This document shows, piece by piece, positions 7,504-17,227 of a stretch of DNA of 64,000 nt. Source of the DNA: Ruegeria sp. SCSIO 43209 (GTDB lineage: Bacteria; Pseudomonadota; Alphaproteobacteria; Rhodobacterales; Rhodobacteraceae); NCBI RefSeq assembly GCF_019904295.1, contig NZ_CP065359.1, forward strand, positions 1,079,001-1,143,000, written 5' to 3'. Positions within the stretch are counted from its first letter, which is position 1; every line of letters begins with the position of its first letter. Below the pieces are notes generated by a model that made no database searches, was not told the origin of the DNA, and saw nothing but the letters and a program-made list of their open reading frames with translations. Made by a program: the position numbers and the translations under genes.

Positions 7504-8661
7504 TTGGACAGAGCGGGTTTTGCCTCGGACCCAGGCCGCGCAAGGGGGCGGCTTGTACCTGAGGAGGAAAGCAGTTTTCGGTCATGCTTTCAGCGCGACC
7601 GTGACAGGATAATTCATGCCAGCGCGTTTAGGCGCCTCAAACACAAAACCCAAGTGTTTGTTGAGCATGAGGGTGACAGTTATCGAACCCGCCTGACGCA
7701 TTCCATAGAAGTGGCTCAGGTGGCCCGAACGATTGCCGGGGCCTTAGGCCTGAACGGCGAATTGACCGAAGCGGTCGCGTTGGCGCATGACCTCGGGCAT
7801 ACACCGTTTGGTCACACGGGCGAGGACGCTCTGCATGCGTTGATGGAGCCATATGGTGGCTTCGATCACAACGCGCAGGCCATTCGGATCGTAACCAAAC
7901 TTGAGCGTCACTACGCCGAGTTCGATGGGTGCAACCTGACCTGGGAATGTCTGGAAGGGATAGCCAAGCACAACGGGCCGGTCACTGGTGCATTGCCTTG
8001 GGCATTGGCCGAGTGTAATCGGGGCTTTGACCTCGAACTTCACACCCATGCGAGCGCCGAGGCGCAGGTCGCGGCGTTGTCAGACGACATTGCCTACAAC
8101 AACCACGATCTGTTTGACGGATTGCGGGCGGGATTGTTCAGAGATGAAGACATTCAGCAGCTTCCCATAAATGATGCCTGTTTCGCCGAAGTGGATGCCA
8201 AATTTCCGGGTCTTGACCCTTATCGCCGTCGGCACGAGGCGCTCAGACGGGTATTTGGCGTCATGGTTTCGGATGTTATCGACACCTCACGCGCGTTGAT
8301 AGCGGCCTCGGGGGCGCAGTCGGTCGAGGATATCCGCCATCTGGGTTATCCGGTCATTCAATTCTCGGATGATCTTTGGGCGAAGCTCAAACAGATCCGT
8401 GCCTTCCTGTTTTCGCGCATGTATCGCGCACCGAGCGTGATGGAAGTGCGCGCCAGTGTCAGCAAGGTGGTTGAGGAACTGTTTCCGATTTACCTGTCCG
8501 ACCCGAAACAGATGCCCAGGCACTGGCATGTCGATATCGAGACGGCAAAGGATGAAACCGCGCTGGCCCGCATCGTCTCGGATTATATCGCGGGCATGAC
8601 CGACAGGTTTGCGCTGCAAGACCATGCCCGGCTGACCGGAGATCACTCGATCGCAATATAG
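7504..8661 (+). CDS. dgt: dGTPase-like HD-domain triphosphohydrolase
   Basis: 385 residues. The frame is closed by a stop at 7477 and holds no ATG or GTG before the conserved part, so the start is taken as the TTG at 7504, with AAGGA upstream. The HD-domain metal ligands are visible: H in RTRLTHSIEVAQ, HD in ALAHDLGHTPFGH, and a later D in DIAYNNHD. The N-terminal FQRDRDRIIHASAFRRLKHKTQV is the family hallmark. These enzymes release triphosphate from dGTP or other dNTPs; in alphaproteobacteria the exact substrate is less certain. The 3' end overlaps the convergent gene by 19 bp. Confidence 0.9.
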   Translation: MDRAGFASDPGRARGRLVPEEESSFRSCFQRDRDRIIHASAFRRLKHKTQVFVEHEGDSYRTRLTHSIEVAQVARTIAGALGLNGELTEAVALAHDLGHTPFGHTGEDALHALMEPYGGFDHNAQAIRIVTKLERHYAEFDGCNLTWECLEGIAKHNGPVTGALPWALAECNRGFDLELHTHASAEAQVAALSDDIAYNNHDLFDGLRAGLFRDEDIQQLPINDACFAEVDAKFPGLDPYRRRHEALRRVFGVMVSDVIDTSRALIAASGAQSVEDIRHLGYPVIQFSDDLWAKLKQIRAFLFSRMYRAPSVMEVRASVSKVVEELFPIYLSDPKQMPRHWHVDIETAKDETALARIVSDYIAGMTDRFALQDHARLTGDHSIAI

Positions 8662-9194
8662 GCGATGGCCCAGACCTGTTGGCTGGCTTGTGTTTGAGCC
8701 AGTTCAGCATCATCCGTGGGCGGGAAAACGATCATCGTGGGGCCGTAACTACCAATGCCCATCGGCACGCCATCCGCGTGGGTGGCCACGATGGGTTGAT
8801 GTGTCTCGATGCTTTCCCATGGGATTTCAGCCTGATAGCCATCCATAGCCATGGGCAGAGCAGATTTGCCCCTCGCACCTGCCATCGTCATCACGTCGGA
8901 CAACAGTGGGCCGGAAAAGGTATAGTCGCGCTGGTTCTCTGGCGGGCCGTAGGGGATGGTGATCTCGACCTGATCCAACCCGTCCAGCATGGCAGCGTCA
9001 AAGCCTGCTGCACCGTCATGTGTGACTTCGAGAAAACCCAACAGCCCACCGTCGTTCTCAGCGCGCGCGGGCAGATTGGTTTCGGTGATGGCGCCACCGA
9101 GCGTCAGCAGTACGTGGCCTTGAGGTGAGGGCATCTCGGCCCATGTGGGCAGGGCGGTGGTCAGCAACAGGGCGAAGGGCAGGGTAAGGCGCAT
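8643..9194 (-). CDS. Exported protein with sulfite-oxidase-like molybdopterin-domain fold, no Mo-ligand cysteine
   Basis: 183 residues with a cleavable signal peptide (about residues 1–19, ending TWAE). The rest resembles a small oxidoreductase molybdopterin-binding domain: [12 protein letters not shown], then [11 protein letters not shown], then [11 protein letters not shown]. The whole protein contains no cysteine, although the family's molybdenum ligand is a cysteine, so it probably does not hold a Mo cofactor and may be a binding or structural relative. It is periplasmic by its signal. It is convergent with dgt and divergent from argS. Confidence 0.75.
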   Translation of the reverse strand: MRLTLPFALLLTTALPTWAEMPSPQGHVLLTLGGAITETNLPARAENDGGLLGFLEVTHDGAAGFDAAMLDGLDQVEITIPYGPPENQRDYTFSGPLLSDVMTMAGARGKSALPMAMDGYQAEIPWESIETHQPIVATHADGVPMGIGSYGPTMIVFPPTDDAELAQTQASQQVWAIAYIAIE

Positions 9195-9324
9195 TCAGGG
9201 GCTCCGGTCACGGTTTTCCCCGACCTTAGCCCTGATAGCGGTTAATCCAAGCGCAAAATTTAGGCGTCCATTGACCTTGGCGCTTTGCGTGGTAAACCCC
9301 GCGGCAAGCAAAAGGACATCCGAA

Positions 9325-11070
9325 ATGAACCTGTTTTCCGAGATCCGCGGCCTGGTACTGGACGCGCTGGCGCAGATGCAGTCCGAAGGCGCGCTGCCTG
9401 AGGGGCTGAGCTTTGACAACGTGGCAGTTGAGCCTCCGCGCGATGCGGCGCATGGCGATATGGCGACCAATGCGGCGATGGTACTGGCGAAACCGGCGAA
9501 GATGAAGCCGCGGGACATTGCGGATGTGCTTGCGGGCAAGCTGTCTGCAGACAACCGGATCACCAGCGCCGAGGTGGCGGGCCCGGGCTTTCTAAACCTG
9601 CGGCTAGCGTCTTCGGTTTGGCAGGGCGTGCTGGCTGCGGTGCTGGAAAAGGGCACCGATTATGGCCGTTCGACCATGGGGCATGGTCAGAAGGTGAACG
9701 TGGAGTATGTCTCGGCCAACCCGACCGGCCCGCTGCATGTGGGCCACACGCGGGGGGCTGTGTTCGGTGATGCGCTGGCAAGCTTGCTGGCCTATTCGGG
9801 CCATGAGGTGACCCGCGAATACTACATCAACGATGGCGGCGCGCAGGTGGATGTGCTGGCGCGGTCGGCATATGAACGGTATCGCGAGGCTAACGGGCTG
9901 AGCCCCGAGATCGCAGAAGGTCTCTATCCCGGCGATTACCTGATCCCGATCGGTCAGGCGCTGAAAGAGAAATACGGCGACAGCCTGATCGACAAGCCTG
10001 AAAGCGTATGGCTGGAAGAGCTGCGCGAATTCTCAACCGACGCTATGATGGACCTGATCCGCGCCGACCTGAAGGCGCTGGGTGTTGAGATGGATGTGTT
10101 CTTCTCAGAGAAGTCGCTCTACGGCACAGGGCGGATCGAGGCTGCGCTTCAGTCGCTAACCGACAAGGGCCTGATCTACGAAGGCGTTCTTGAGCCGCCC
10201 AAGGGTAAGAAACCCGAGGATTGGGAACCGCGCGAGCAGACCTTGTTCAAGTCGACCGAGCACGGGGATGACGTCGACCGCCCGGTCAAGAAATCAGACG
10301 GCAGCTGGACCTATTTCGCCCCGGATATCGCTTATCATTATGACAAGGTGAGCCGTGGGTTTGACGCGCTAATCGACGTGTTCGGTGCGGACCATGGCGG
10401 CTATGTCAAACGGATGAAGGCGGCGGTTTCGGCCCTTTCCGATGGTAAGGTGCCGCTGGATATCAAGCTTACCCAATTGGTGAAGCTGTGGAAGAATGGC
10501 GAGCCATTCAAGATGTCCAAGCGGGCAGGGAACTTTGTCACGTTGCGCGATGTAGTCGATCAGGTCGGGCCTGATGTAACCCGTTTCGTGATGCTGACCC
10601 GCAAGAACGACGCACCGCTGGATTTCGATTTCGACAAGGTGTTGGAACAAAGCCGCGAAAACCCGGTGTTCTACGTCCAATACGCCCATGCCCGCGTCAT
10701 GAGTGTGCTGCGCCGCGCCGCTGAGGCCGGGATTTCTGCCGATGATGCTACGCTATCTGGGGCAGATCTGGACAAGATCGACCACGCCTCTGAGCTGACC
10801 GTTGCCAAGAAGCTGGCAGAATGGCCACGTCTGGTTGAAATCGCCGCTCGCACAAATGAACCGCACCGGGTTGCCTTCTATCTCTATGAATTGGCAGGAG
10901 ATTTCCACGCGCTGTGGAACAAGGGCAATGACGAAACCCAGTTGCGTTTCATTCAGGATGGCGATGTTGCCACAAGCCAATCGAAAATCGCACTGGCCCG
11001 GGCTGTTTCTGTTGTGATTTCAGCGGGCTTGGGTATTCTTGGCGTTACCCCGGCGCAGGAGATGCGATAA
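9325..11070 (+). CDS. argS: Arginyl-tRNA synthetase
   Basis: 581 residues from the ATG at 9325, with AAGGA eight bases upstream; the frame runs open upstream to 9145 but that part is not conserved. Class I features are clear: [10 protein letters not shown] is the HIGH motif and [10 protein letters not shown] the KMSK motif; the C-terminal part carries the anticodon-binding helices. It charges tRNA-Arg in the cytoplasm. The codon choice is strongly biased, as expected for a highly expressed gene. It heads the plus-strand run argS–SPOR–nagZ–scpA–scpB, a known order in Rhodobacterales. Confidence 0.97.
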   Translation: MNLFSEIRGLVLDALAQMQSEGALPEGLSFDNVAVEPPRDAAHGDMATNAAMVLAKPAKMKPRDIADVLAGKLSADNRITSAEVAGPGFLNLRLASSVWQGVLAAVLEKGTDYGRSTMGHGQKVNVEYVSANPTGPLHVGHTRGAVFGDALASLLAYSGHEVTREYYINDGGAQVDVLARSAYERYREANGLSPEIAEGLYPGDYLIPIGQALKEKYGDSLIDKPESVWLEELREFSTDAMMDLIRADLKALGVEMDVFFSEKSLYGTGRIEAALQSLTDKGLIYEGVLEPPKGKKPEDWEPREQTLFKSTEHGDDVDRPVKKSDGSWTYFAPDIAYHYDKVSRGFDALIDVFGADHGGYVKRMKAAVSALSDGKVPLDIKLTQLVKLWKNGEPFKMSKRAGNFVTLRDVVDQVGPDVTRFVMLTRKNDAPLDFDFDKVLEQSRENPVFYVQYAHARVMSVLRRAAEAGISADDATLSGADLDKIDHASELTVAKKLAEWPRLVEIAARTNEPHRVAFYLYELAGDFHALWNKGNDETQLRFIQDGDVATSQSKIALARAVSVVISAGLGILGVTPAQEMR

Positions 11071-11157
11071 CAAATATCGCCCGAACCGCCGGTCTGAGGC
11101 AGACAAGAAATGACCCGCGCGCCACTTTTTACGGCGCAATCGGGCGGTGAGGCGGAA

Positions 11158-12201
11158 ATGGCACGTTACGATTACTCGGGGCAGCATAGCCCCGAGCAGA
11201 TGCATTACTCGAATCAATCGCATCCTGAAGATGCGTATGATTATCCTGATGAAAGCTATAGCTATGATGACGCCCCGCGCGCAGGCGCTGGGCTGGGCCG
11301 CATTGTCAACGTGCTTGGGGCGGTTGCGTCTTTGGCGCTGGTCGCCGGAGTCGGCGTTTGGGGCTACCAACTGATCATGCGCGACGTCAGCGGGGTACCG
11401 GTCGTGCGCGCCGCCGAAGGACCCATGCGCGTGCAGCCCGAAAATCCCGGCGGGACGCCTGCCGATCATCAGGGCCTAGCGGTGAATGCAGTTGCCGCTG
11501 TCGGGACTGCTGCACCGCCGGCAGATCGTCTTATCCTTGCGCCGCGGCCCGTGTCTCTGACTGATGAAGACACGCCCATGACCGCGCTTGAGGCCACAAA
11601 TGCAGTGCAAGTGATTGAGGAACCCGCCACTGATCAGGCGATCGTGAACGCTCTGGCCGAAGGGCTCGCCGCCGAACCTCAGCTCGAACAGACGCCTGAG
11701 CAGGGCGTGCAATTGGCTTCCCTGGTCACGCCCGAAGAAGAGCCCGCGATTGATCCGGCTGATTACGCAGCGCAACAGCCCGACCCTAAGATTGCTGCAC
11801 TGCCTGGTGTGCGCCGGTCGCTGCGTCCGCATGTGCGTCCAGCCCGCGCTACGCCAAGTTCTATTTCGTCCAACAGCGCTACGGAAGCTGCGATCAATGC
11901 TGCAGTAAAGGCTGCTGTTGGTCTGGATGTTGATCCCGATACATTGACCAAAGGCACGCGACTTGCTCAGCTTGGGGCATACGAAAGCGCCGATGTGGCG
12001 CAGGCCGAATGGGCTCGTTTGAATGGCCGATTTGGAGAATATATGGATGGAAAACAGCGTGTTATACAGAAGACCTCAAGCGGAGGACGAACCTTCTATC
12101 GCCTGCGTGTCATGGGGTTTGATGATCTGAGCGACTCGCGCCAGTTTTGCGCGGCCCTAGTCGCGCAGGGTGCAGACTGTATCCCGGTCGCCGTCCGGTG
12201 A
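11158..12201 (+). CDS. SPOR domain membrane protein
   Basis: 347 residues from the ATG at 11158 (GAGGCGG upstream); an ATG at 11110 would add 16 residues. The N-terminus is a Tyr/Asp-rich cytoplasmic tail (DYPDESYSYDDAP). One membrane segment follows (about residues 46–70), then a long Pro/Ala/Glu-rich periplasmic linker and a C-terminal SPOR domain (about 265–347: LAQLGAYESADVAQAEW … FCAALVAQGADC). SPOR domains bind denuded septal glycan strands, so a role in cell division or envelope remodelling is likely. The next gene, nagZ, overlaps its stop and hydrolyses muropeptides, which fits a peptidoglycan-linked operon. Confidence 0.88.
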   Translation: MARYDYSGQHSPEQMHYSNQSHPEDAYDYPDESYSYDDAPRAGAGLGRIVNVLGAVASLALVAGVGVWGYQLIMRDVSGVPVVRAAEGPMRVQPENPGGTPADHQGLAVNAVAAVGTAAPPADRLILAPRPVSLTDEDTPMTALEATNAVQVIEEPATDQAIVNALAEGLAAEPQLEQTPEQGVQLASLVTPEEEPAIDPADYAAQQPDPKIAALPGVRRSLRPHVRPARATPSSISSNSATEAAINAAVKAAVGLDVDPDTLTKGTRLAQLGAYESADVAQAEWARLNGRFGEYMDGKQRVIQKTSSGGRTFYRLRVMGFDDLSDSRQFCAALVAQGADCIPVAVR

Positions 12202-13205
12202 GATTTGGCGCGGTTATCACCGATGCCGAAGGGCTGCGCCTGACGCCGGATGAAAAAGCTTTGTTCAAAGAGATGAACCCGTTCGGGTTCATTCTGTTTG
12301 CCCGCAACATCGAATCCGCTGACCAGACCCGAGCCTTGTGCGAGGACTTCCGCGAGGCGGTTGGCCGAAATTGCCTAATCACAGTCGATCAGGAGGGGGG
12401 CCGCGTACAACGTCTGCGCGCACCTTTAGCCCGTGAATGGTTGCCCCCTTTGGATCATGTCGCGCATGCCGGAGATCAGGCCGAGCGCGCGATGTATCTG
12501 CGCTATCGTCTGATCGCGCATGAACTGCTGGGATTGGGCATCGACAGCAATTGTGCGCCGATGGTCGATCTGGCCCGCGAGGGTACTCATGCGTTCCTGA
12601 AGAACCGCTGCTATGGGTCTGATCCCGAAAAGGTTTCCGCGATTGGTCGAGCCGTTGCCAACGGACACTTTGATTGCGGAGTGTTGCCGGTAGTAAAGCA
12701 CATGCCCGGCCACGGTCTGTCGACGCTCGACAGTCATCACGAGTTGCCGCATGTGGATCTTTCTCTAAGTGCACTGGAAGCGGCAGATTTTGCACCATTC
12801 CGCGCGCTGAACGACTTGCCGATGGGGATGACGGCGCATTTGGTTTATGACCAGATCGATCCACGGCCCGCAACGATTTCTGCTGGAATGATGACGATGA
12901 TTAGGGAGCGCATCGGTTTCGACGGTCTGATTATGACCGACGATATCACGATGAAAGCCCTGAACGGCGCGCCCGCCGACTTGGCCCGACAGGCACTGGA
13001 CGCTGGATGCGATGTTGCTTTGCACTGCAACGGGGCCTTTGAAGAACGCGCGCAGGTGCTCGAAGCCGCTGGTGAGATGTCGGATGCGGCACAAGCCCGC
13101 GCAGATCGGGCGCTGGCCCGGAGACAACCGCCACAGGAACTTGACATCCAAGCCGCCGAGGCGGAACTATCTGCCCTAATGGGCGGGCAGGTATATGCAG
13201 GATAA
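12198..13205 (+). CDS. nagZ: Beta-N-acetylhexosaminidase (glycoside hydrolase family 3)
   Basis: 335 residues from a GTG at 12198 that overlaps the SPOR stop as GTGA. Family 3 marks are the His-containing loop KHMPGHG (catalytic His) and MTDDITMKAL with the nucleophile Asp. NagZ removes N-acetylglucosamine from anhydro-muropeptides in the cytoplasm during cell-wall recycling. The sequence starts RFGAVITDAEG just as close relatives do, supporting the GTG start. It overlaps scpA by 11 bp. Confidence 0.93.
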   Translation: MRFGAVITDAEGLRLTPDEKALFKEMNPFGFILFARNIESADQTRALCEDFREAVGRNCLITVDQEGGRVQRLRAPLAREWLPPLDHVAHAGDQAERAMYLRYRLIAHELLGLGIDSNCAPMVDLAREGTHAFLKNRCYGSDPEKVSAIGRAVANGHFDCGVLPVVKHMPGHGLSTLDSHHELPHVDLSLSALEAADFAPFRALNDLPMGMTAHLVYDQIDPRPATISAGMMTMIRERIGFDGLIMTDDITMKALNGAPADLARQALDAGCDVALHCNGAFEERAQVLEAAGEMSDAAQARADRALARRQPPQELDIQAAEAELSALMGGQVYAG

Positions 13206-13989
13206 CCTTTTCAGCGAAGACCCGGTCTCGGTTGCCGATCGGCTGGCCGCCGAGGCTTTGATTGTGGACGTCGATGGGTTTGAGGGTCCGCTCGATGTGC
13301 TTTTGACACTTTCGCGTACGCAAAAAGTGGACTTGCGCAAAATCTCGGTTCTGGCGTTGGCGCAACAGTATCTGACCTTTGTCGAAAAAGCGCGGCAGTT
13401 GCGGATCGAACTGGCCGCCGACTATCTGGTGATGGCCGCTTGGCTAGCTTTCCTCAAATCCCGCTTGCTGCTGCCCCCGGACCCGGATGATGAAGGCCCC
13501 TCGGGTGAGGAACTTGCCGCGCACCTCGCATTCCAATTGGAGCGTCTGCAGGCCATGCGCGATGCCGCTGCGCGCCTGATGGCGCGTGATCAATTGGGCC
13601 GTGATTTTTTCAAACGTGGGCAGGGTGAGGATGTTACGCGTATCCGCACCGTGACCTATTCCGCGACGCTACTGGACCTGATGCAGGGCTACGCGCGTAT
13701 CCGCACGCGTGACGAGTTCCGACCCTTCGTCATGGACCGCGACGCCGTTTTCACCATGGAACAAGCGCTTGAGCGGATGCGGCCCCTGATAGGCTTTGCC
13801 GGTGCGTGGACGGATATGGAGACCTACCTGCCCGAAGGCTGGGATGCTGATCCGGTGCGGCGACGCTCGGCCACGGCTGCAACCTTCGCAGCCTCGCTTG
13901 AGCTGGTGAAAGAAGGACATATGGAGATCAAGCAAAGCGAGACCTTTGCGCCGATCCATCTGCGTAAGAGGACTGAGACACGTGACTGA
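13195..13989 (+). CDS. scpA: Segregation and condensation protein A
   Basis: 264 residues of the kleisin family. The N-terminal part includes FEGPLDVLLTLSRTQKVDL, and the C-terminal winged-helix part contacts SMC. ScpA bridges the SMC heads and, with ScpB, forms the condensin that organises and separates the chromosome. Start ATG lies 11 bp inside nagZ, and scpB begins 8 bp before its stop, so the three are translationally coupled. Confidence 0.95.
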   Translation: MQDNLFSEDPVSVADRLAAEALIVDVDGFEGPLDVLLTLSRTQKVDLRKISVLALAQQYLTFVEKARQLRIELAADYLVMAAWLAFLKSRLLLPPDPDDEGPSGEELAAHLAFQLERLQAMRDAAARLMARDQLGRDFFKRGQGEDVTRIRTVTYSATLLDLMQGYARIRTRDEFRPFVMDRDAVFTMEQALERMRPLIGFAGAWTDMETYLPEGWDADPVRRRSATAATFAASLELVKEGHMEIKQSETFAPIHLRKRTETRD

Positions 13990-14632
13990 CGCCAACGAAG
14001 AGACAGGCACACTGTTCGAAGCGCCGCCCTTGGCGGAACAGGAACGTATGGTCGAGGCCGTGCTGTTTGCCAGCGCCGAGCCAGTGACGATTGGTGATCT
14101 TGAAGCGCGGATGCCCCATGGAAGCAATGCCGCGCAAGCTGTTGAATCGCTTCAGAAACGATACGAAGGGCGCGGGGTGCGTGTGGTGCGCGTTGGTGAG
14201 GCTTGGGCGATCCGCACAGCCCCCGATCTTGGCTTCCTGATGCAGAAGGAAACGGTTGAGACCCGCAAGCTTAGCCGGGCGGCCATCGAAACGCTGGCGA
14301 TCGTGGCTTATCACCAGCCCTGCACGCGTGCGGAGATCGAGGAAATCCGGGGCGTGTCCGTTTCGCGCGGCACCATTGACCAACTGCTTGAGATGGAGTG
14401 GATCCGACTGGGCCGCCGTCGCATGACACCAGGCCGTCCGGTGACATTCGTCGTAACGCCTGAGTTTCTGGATCATTTCGGGCTGGAAAACGCCCGTGAC
14501 CTGCCGGGCCTGAAGGAGTTGCGCGCAGCCGGATTGTTGGAGAATCGCCCACCCCCTGGTGCTGTGCCGCTGGGCGAAGGGCAGGGTGATGACGAGGACG
14601 AAGATCAAACCGAACTGTTCGAAGAAGAGTGA
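13982..14632 (+). CDS. scpB: Segregation and condensation protein B
   Basis: 216 residues from the GTG at 13982, overlapping scpA by 8 bp. The two winged-helix domains are visible: EAVLFASAEPVTIGDLE near the N-terminus and the later AIETLAIVAYHQPCTRAEIEEIRG followed by GRPVTFVVTPEFLDHFGL. The acidic tail (DDEDEDQTELFEEE) is usual in this group. ScpB dimers bind ScpA in the condensin complex. Confidence 0.95.
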   Translation: MTDANEETGTLFEAPPLAEQERMVEAVLFASAEPVTIGDLEARMPHGSNAAQAVESLQKRYEGRGVRVVRVGEAWAIRTAPDLGFLMQKETVETRKLSRAAIETLAIVAYHQPCTRAEIEEIRGVSVSRGTIDQLLEMEWIRLGRRRMTPGRPVTFVVTPEFLDHFGLENARDLPGLKELRAAGLLENRPPPGAVPLGEGQGDDEDEDQTELFEEE

Positions 14633-14697
14633 TCGGACAGCCCTTTTATTGCCGCAGATCCCGCCTATCATAGGGTGCAGGAAACGGAGTTGAGCCA

Positions 14698-14937
14698 ATG
14701 AATGCCAATCGGATCATCGATATGATCGTGCGCCGGGTGATGCGTCGCCTGGTGAACCACGGTGTGGACAAGGGTATTGATATGGCCAGCAAGGTGGGCC
14801 GCAAACCGGGTCAGTCTGATGTTGAGAATGGCCCCGAGGCGGATCGCCAGATGCGCGATGCGACCAAGCGCCAAAATCAAAGCGCAAAGCAGATGCGTCA
14901 GGTGTCGCGTCAGATGCGTCGGTTCATGAAGTTCTGA
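14698..14937 (+). CDS. Conserved small basic protein, 79 aa, function unknown
   Basis: The protein is very rich in Arg, Lys, Met and Gln, and begins MNANRIIDMIVRRVMRRLVNHG. Its C-terminal half is a helix of the type QSAKQMRQVSRQMRRF. It starts 65 bp after scpB with GGAAACGGAG upstream and ends 3 bp from the convergent dcd stop, so it may be read with the scp genes. I do not know the family; the charge and helical pattern would suit nucleic-acid or membrane binding, but that is inference. Confidence 0.7.
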   Translation: MNANRIIDMIVRRVMRRLVNHGVDKGIDMASKVGRKPGQSDVENGPEADRQMRDATKRQNQSAKQMRQVSRQMRRFMKF

Positions 14938-14940
14938 AAC

Positions 14941-16020
14941 TCAGCCCACAGCTTTGAAATGCTTGGACAGTTTCAGGCCTTGACCCTGATAGTTCGAGGC
15001 AATCCCAGCACCATATAGCTGTGTCGGCATTTCTGCCATCTTCTCATAAACCAGGCGCCCGACGACTTGTCCGTGTTCCAACACAAATGGCGCTTCGTGG
15101 CAGCGCACTTCCAGCACCCCGCGTGATCCAGCGCCGCCTGCTTCGGCATGTCCAAAGCCCGGGTCAAAGAATCCGGCGTAATGTACCCGGAACTCGCCGA
15201 CCATAGCCAGATAAGGGGCCATTTCAGCAGCATACATTGGCGGGATATGCACCGCTTCGCGGCTGACGAGAATGTAGAACGCGCCGGGGTCGAGGATGAT
15301 GCGACCATCCTTGGTATGCACCTCTTCCCAGTATTCCTGCGGGTCGTATTCGCCGATCCGATCCAGATCGATCACCCCGGTATGGGGCTTGGCACGATAG
15401 CCGACCAGATCGGTATCGGGCAGTTGCAGATCGACCGAAAACCCCAACCCGTCCTGAATGACGGCTGGCCCATCAACCAACGGCGTTTGACCATGCAACG
15501 CGTTCAGCTCGGCGTCGCTCAGTACTGCCTGACCTTTGCGGAAACGGATCTGATTCAGACGCATTCCGGGGCGCACCAGAACCGAGAACGATCGCGGGCA
15601 GATCTCGGCATAAAGCGGACCTGTGTAGCCTGCGGGAACCCGATCAAACTCGGTTCCGCCATCGGTGATCGTGCGCGTGAGCAAGTCGAGCCGCCCGGTC
15701 GAGCTTTTGGCATTGGCCACCGCACTGACGTCATCGGGCAGGGCGAGCGATTCCATCAGCGGCACCAGATAGACACAGCCCTTTTCCAGAACAGCGCCTT
15801 CAGTGATGTCGATGCGGTGCATCTCAAACTCGGCCAGCCGGTCTGCGACAGAACGCCCTTCGCCCGCCAGAAAGGACGCGCGCACCCGGTAAGCCACTGT
15901 TCCCAAACGTAGATCAAGGCTTGCCGGCTGCACCTGTGCAGGGATGATATCGGGGCTTGCGGCGATCTCACCGCGTGCAATCATCGCCTCAAGCTGTTGG
16001 TTTGGGCAAACACCTGTCAT
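14941..16020 (-). CDS. dcd: dCTP deaminase, long two-domain form
   Basis: 359 residues from the ATG at 16020 (AGGGGA upstream). It converts dCTP to dUTP, the precursor for dTMP. It is almost twice the length of E. coli Dcd (193 residues). Two related halves are visible: one with SLDLRLG … SSTGRLDLLTRT (about 1–170) and a second with PGAFYILVSREAVHIP … FFDPGFGHAEAGGAGSRGVLEVRC (about 185–359). The single-chain double domain is known in alphaproteobacteria as a separate family. The signature A.SSTGRL corresponds to the nucleotide-binding motif. It lies downstream of tRNA-Pro and has its own ribosome site. Confidence 0.9.
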   Translation of the reverse strand: MTGVCPNQQLEAMIARGEIAASPDIIPAQVQPASLDLRLGTVAYRVRASFLAGEGRSVADRLAEFEMHRIDITEGAVLEKGCVYLVPLMESLALPDDVSAVANAKSSTGRLDLLTRTITDGGTEFDRVPAGYTGPLYAEICPRSFSVLVRPGMRLNQIRFRKGQAVLSDAELNALHGQTPLVDGPAVIQDGLGFSVDLQLPDTDLVGYRAKPHTGVIDLDRIGEYDPQEYWEEVHTKDGRIILDPGAFYILVSREAVHIPPMYAAEMAPYLAMVGEFRVHYAGFFDPGFGHAEAGGAGSRGVLEVRCHEAPFVLEHGQVVGRLVYEKMAEMPTQLYGAGIASNYQGQGLKLSKHFKAVG

Positions 16021-16081
16021 CTCGATCCCCTCTGCTGCCAGAGCGGGATCTGGCCTATGTGCCATAAACGTCGGTGTGATT

Positions 16082-16158
16082 TGGTCGGGCTAGCAGGACT
16101 CGAACCTGCGACCTTCCGTCCCCCAGACGGACGCGCTACCAGGCTGCGCCATAGCCCG
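16082..16158 (-). tRNA. tRNA-Pro (anticodon GGG)
   Basis: A 77-nt cloverleaf on the minus strand including encoded CCA. Acceptor stem CGGGCTA/TAGCCCG pairs in all seven positions, with C1–G72 as is typical of bacterial tRNA-Pro. The anticodon stem TCCGT/ACGGA holds the loop CTGGGGG with anticodon GGG, and the T-arm is GCAGG-TTCGAAT-CCTGC. It lies between merR and dcd. Confidence 0.97.
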
Positions 16159-16219
16159 ACGTTGAGGTGTTCATAAAGACTTTCCCGGCGGGGGCAAGAG
16201 GAAATCATCGCCTTTTTTG

Positions 16220-16810
16220 CTATCCCGCCGTGTGGTGTTCGACGCGATCCAGCCACCTGCGCAGGTCCTTGGCGATGGGTGCAATCTGGTGCAACAGCTC
16301 ATCGTCATACTCGTCACGATTCCATGCCAGCGAGGCAATACCACCCATCAGCGGCGCTGCATCCAGCTCAGCCGGTATCGGTTTGGGTTCGGGGGTTGCG
16401 ACGGGTTTCGGAGCCTCTGGGGCAGGGGAATGGGCGGGTTCGCCCAAATCCATGTCGATCTGGTTTGCGGATGGTTCCGGCGCTGAAGCGAACGGAACCA
16501 CAGTATCGTCGATGCTGGGTGCGGGCGCGTTTTCATCCAAATTGGGCGAAAGCGATGCAACATGCGCAACGCCCTGTTCCCGAAGGATACGCTGAACACC
16601 TTTGATGGTAATCCCGTCCTCGTGTAGCAGTTTCTTGATACCGCCCAGCAGACGCATATCATTGGGGCGATAATATCGCCGCCCACCGGCGCGTTTGACG
16701 GGTTTGACTTGGGTAAACCGGCTTTCCCAGAAACGCAGCACATGAGCCTGAACTCCGAGCCAGTCCGCAACTTCACTTATGGTGCGAAAGGCATCGGGGG
16801 ACTTACTCAT
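16220..16810 (-). CDS. MerR family transcriptional regulator
   Basis: 196 residues. The N-terminal winged helix-turn-helix is clear ([19 protein letters not shown], then [14 protein letters not shown], about residues 10–75). After that comes a Pro/Ala/Glu-rich linker and a short conserved C-terminal helix ([18 protein letters not shown]). No metal-binding cysteines of the classical MerR type are present. It follows ihfA at the end of rpmF–plsX–fabH–ihfA–merR, an arrangement widespread in Rhodobacterales. Its effector is unknown. Confidence 0.88.
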   Translation of the reverse strand: MSKSPDAFRTISEVADWLGVQAHVLRFWESRFTQVKPVKRAGGRRYYRPNDMRLLGGIKKLLHEDGITIKGVQRILREQGVAHVASLSPNLDENAPAPSIDDTVVPFASAPEPSANQIDMDLGEPAHSPAPEAPKPVATPEPKPIPAELDAAPLMGGIASLAWNRDEYDDELLHQIAPIAKDLRRWLDRVEHHTAG

Positions 16811-16828
16811 AACCTGGATGTCCTGAAC

Positions 16829-17131
16829 TTACTTGCGGTTCCCTGCGGCGACGCGATCCTTCATCAGGTGCGACGGACGGAATGTCAGTACACGACGGGG
16901 CTGGATCGGAACCTCTTCACCGGTTTTAGGGTTGCGACCGATACGGGCGGTTTTGTCCCGAACGCTGAAGGTGCCGAATGACGAAATCTTAACCTGTTCG
17001 CCACGCACCAGCGCGTCAGACATGTGGTTCAGAACGCTTTCGACCAGCTGTGCGCTTTCATTGCGTGACAAGCCAACCTCACGAAAGACGGCCTCGCTCA
17101 GATCCATTCGGGTCAGTGTTTTGTCGCCCAT
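16829..17131 (-). CDS. ihfA: Integration host factor subunit alpha
   Basis: 100 residues, normal for IHF-alpha. It has the DNA-bending arm [13 protein letters not shown] and the conserved Pro-containing tip, then [20 protein letters not shown]-alpha joins IHF-beta (not in this window) to bend DNA for recombination and transcription. The start ATG is preceded by GGGGAAAAAGC. It lies 96 bp after fabH and 18 bp before merR. Confidence 0.95.
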   Translation of the reverse strand: MGDKTLTRMDLSEAVFREVGLSRNESAQLVESVLNHMSDALVRGEQVKISSFGTFSVRDKTARIGRNPKTGEEVPIQPRRVLTFRPSHLMKDRVAAGNRK

Positions 17132-17227
17132 GCTTTTTCCCCTGTTGATGTCTGAGCATATGGCTATGCAAAATTCGCTGTCAATATCAATGAATTGCAG
17201 GAGGCTCTGTAAGCCGGATTGTGCCGG

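Noticed and set aside
9145..9324. Upstream in-frame extension of argS
   Set aside because: The extra residues are not like ArgS and overlap the start of the divergent gene; the ATG at 9325 has a good ribosome site.
13928..14698. Minus-strand open frame of 256 codons
   Set aside because: It is antisense to scpB, whose frame, overlap with scpA and motifs are convincing.
15148..15912. Plus-strand open frame of 254 codons
   Set aside because: It is fully antisense to the well-supported dCTP deaminase and has no family features.
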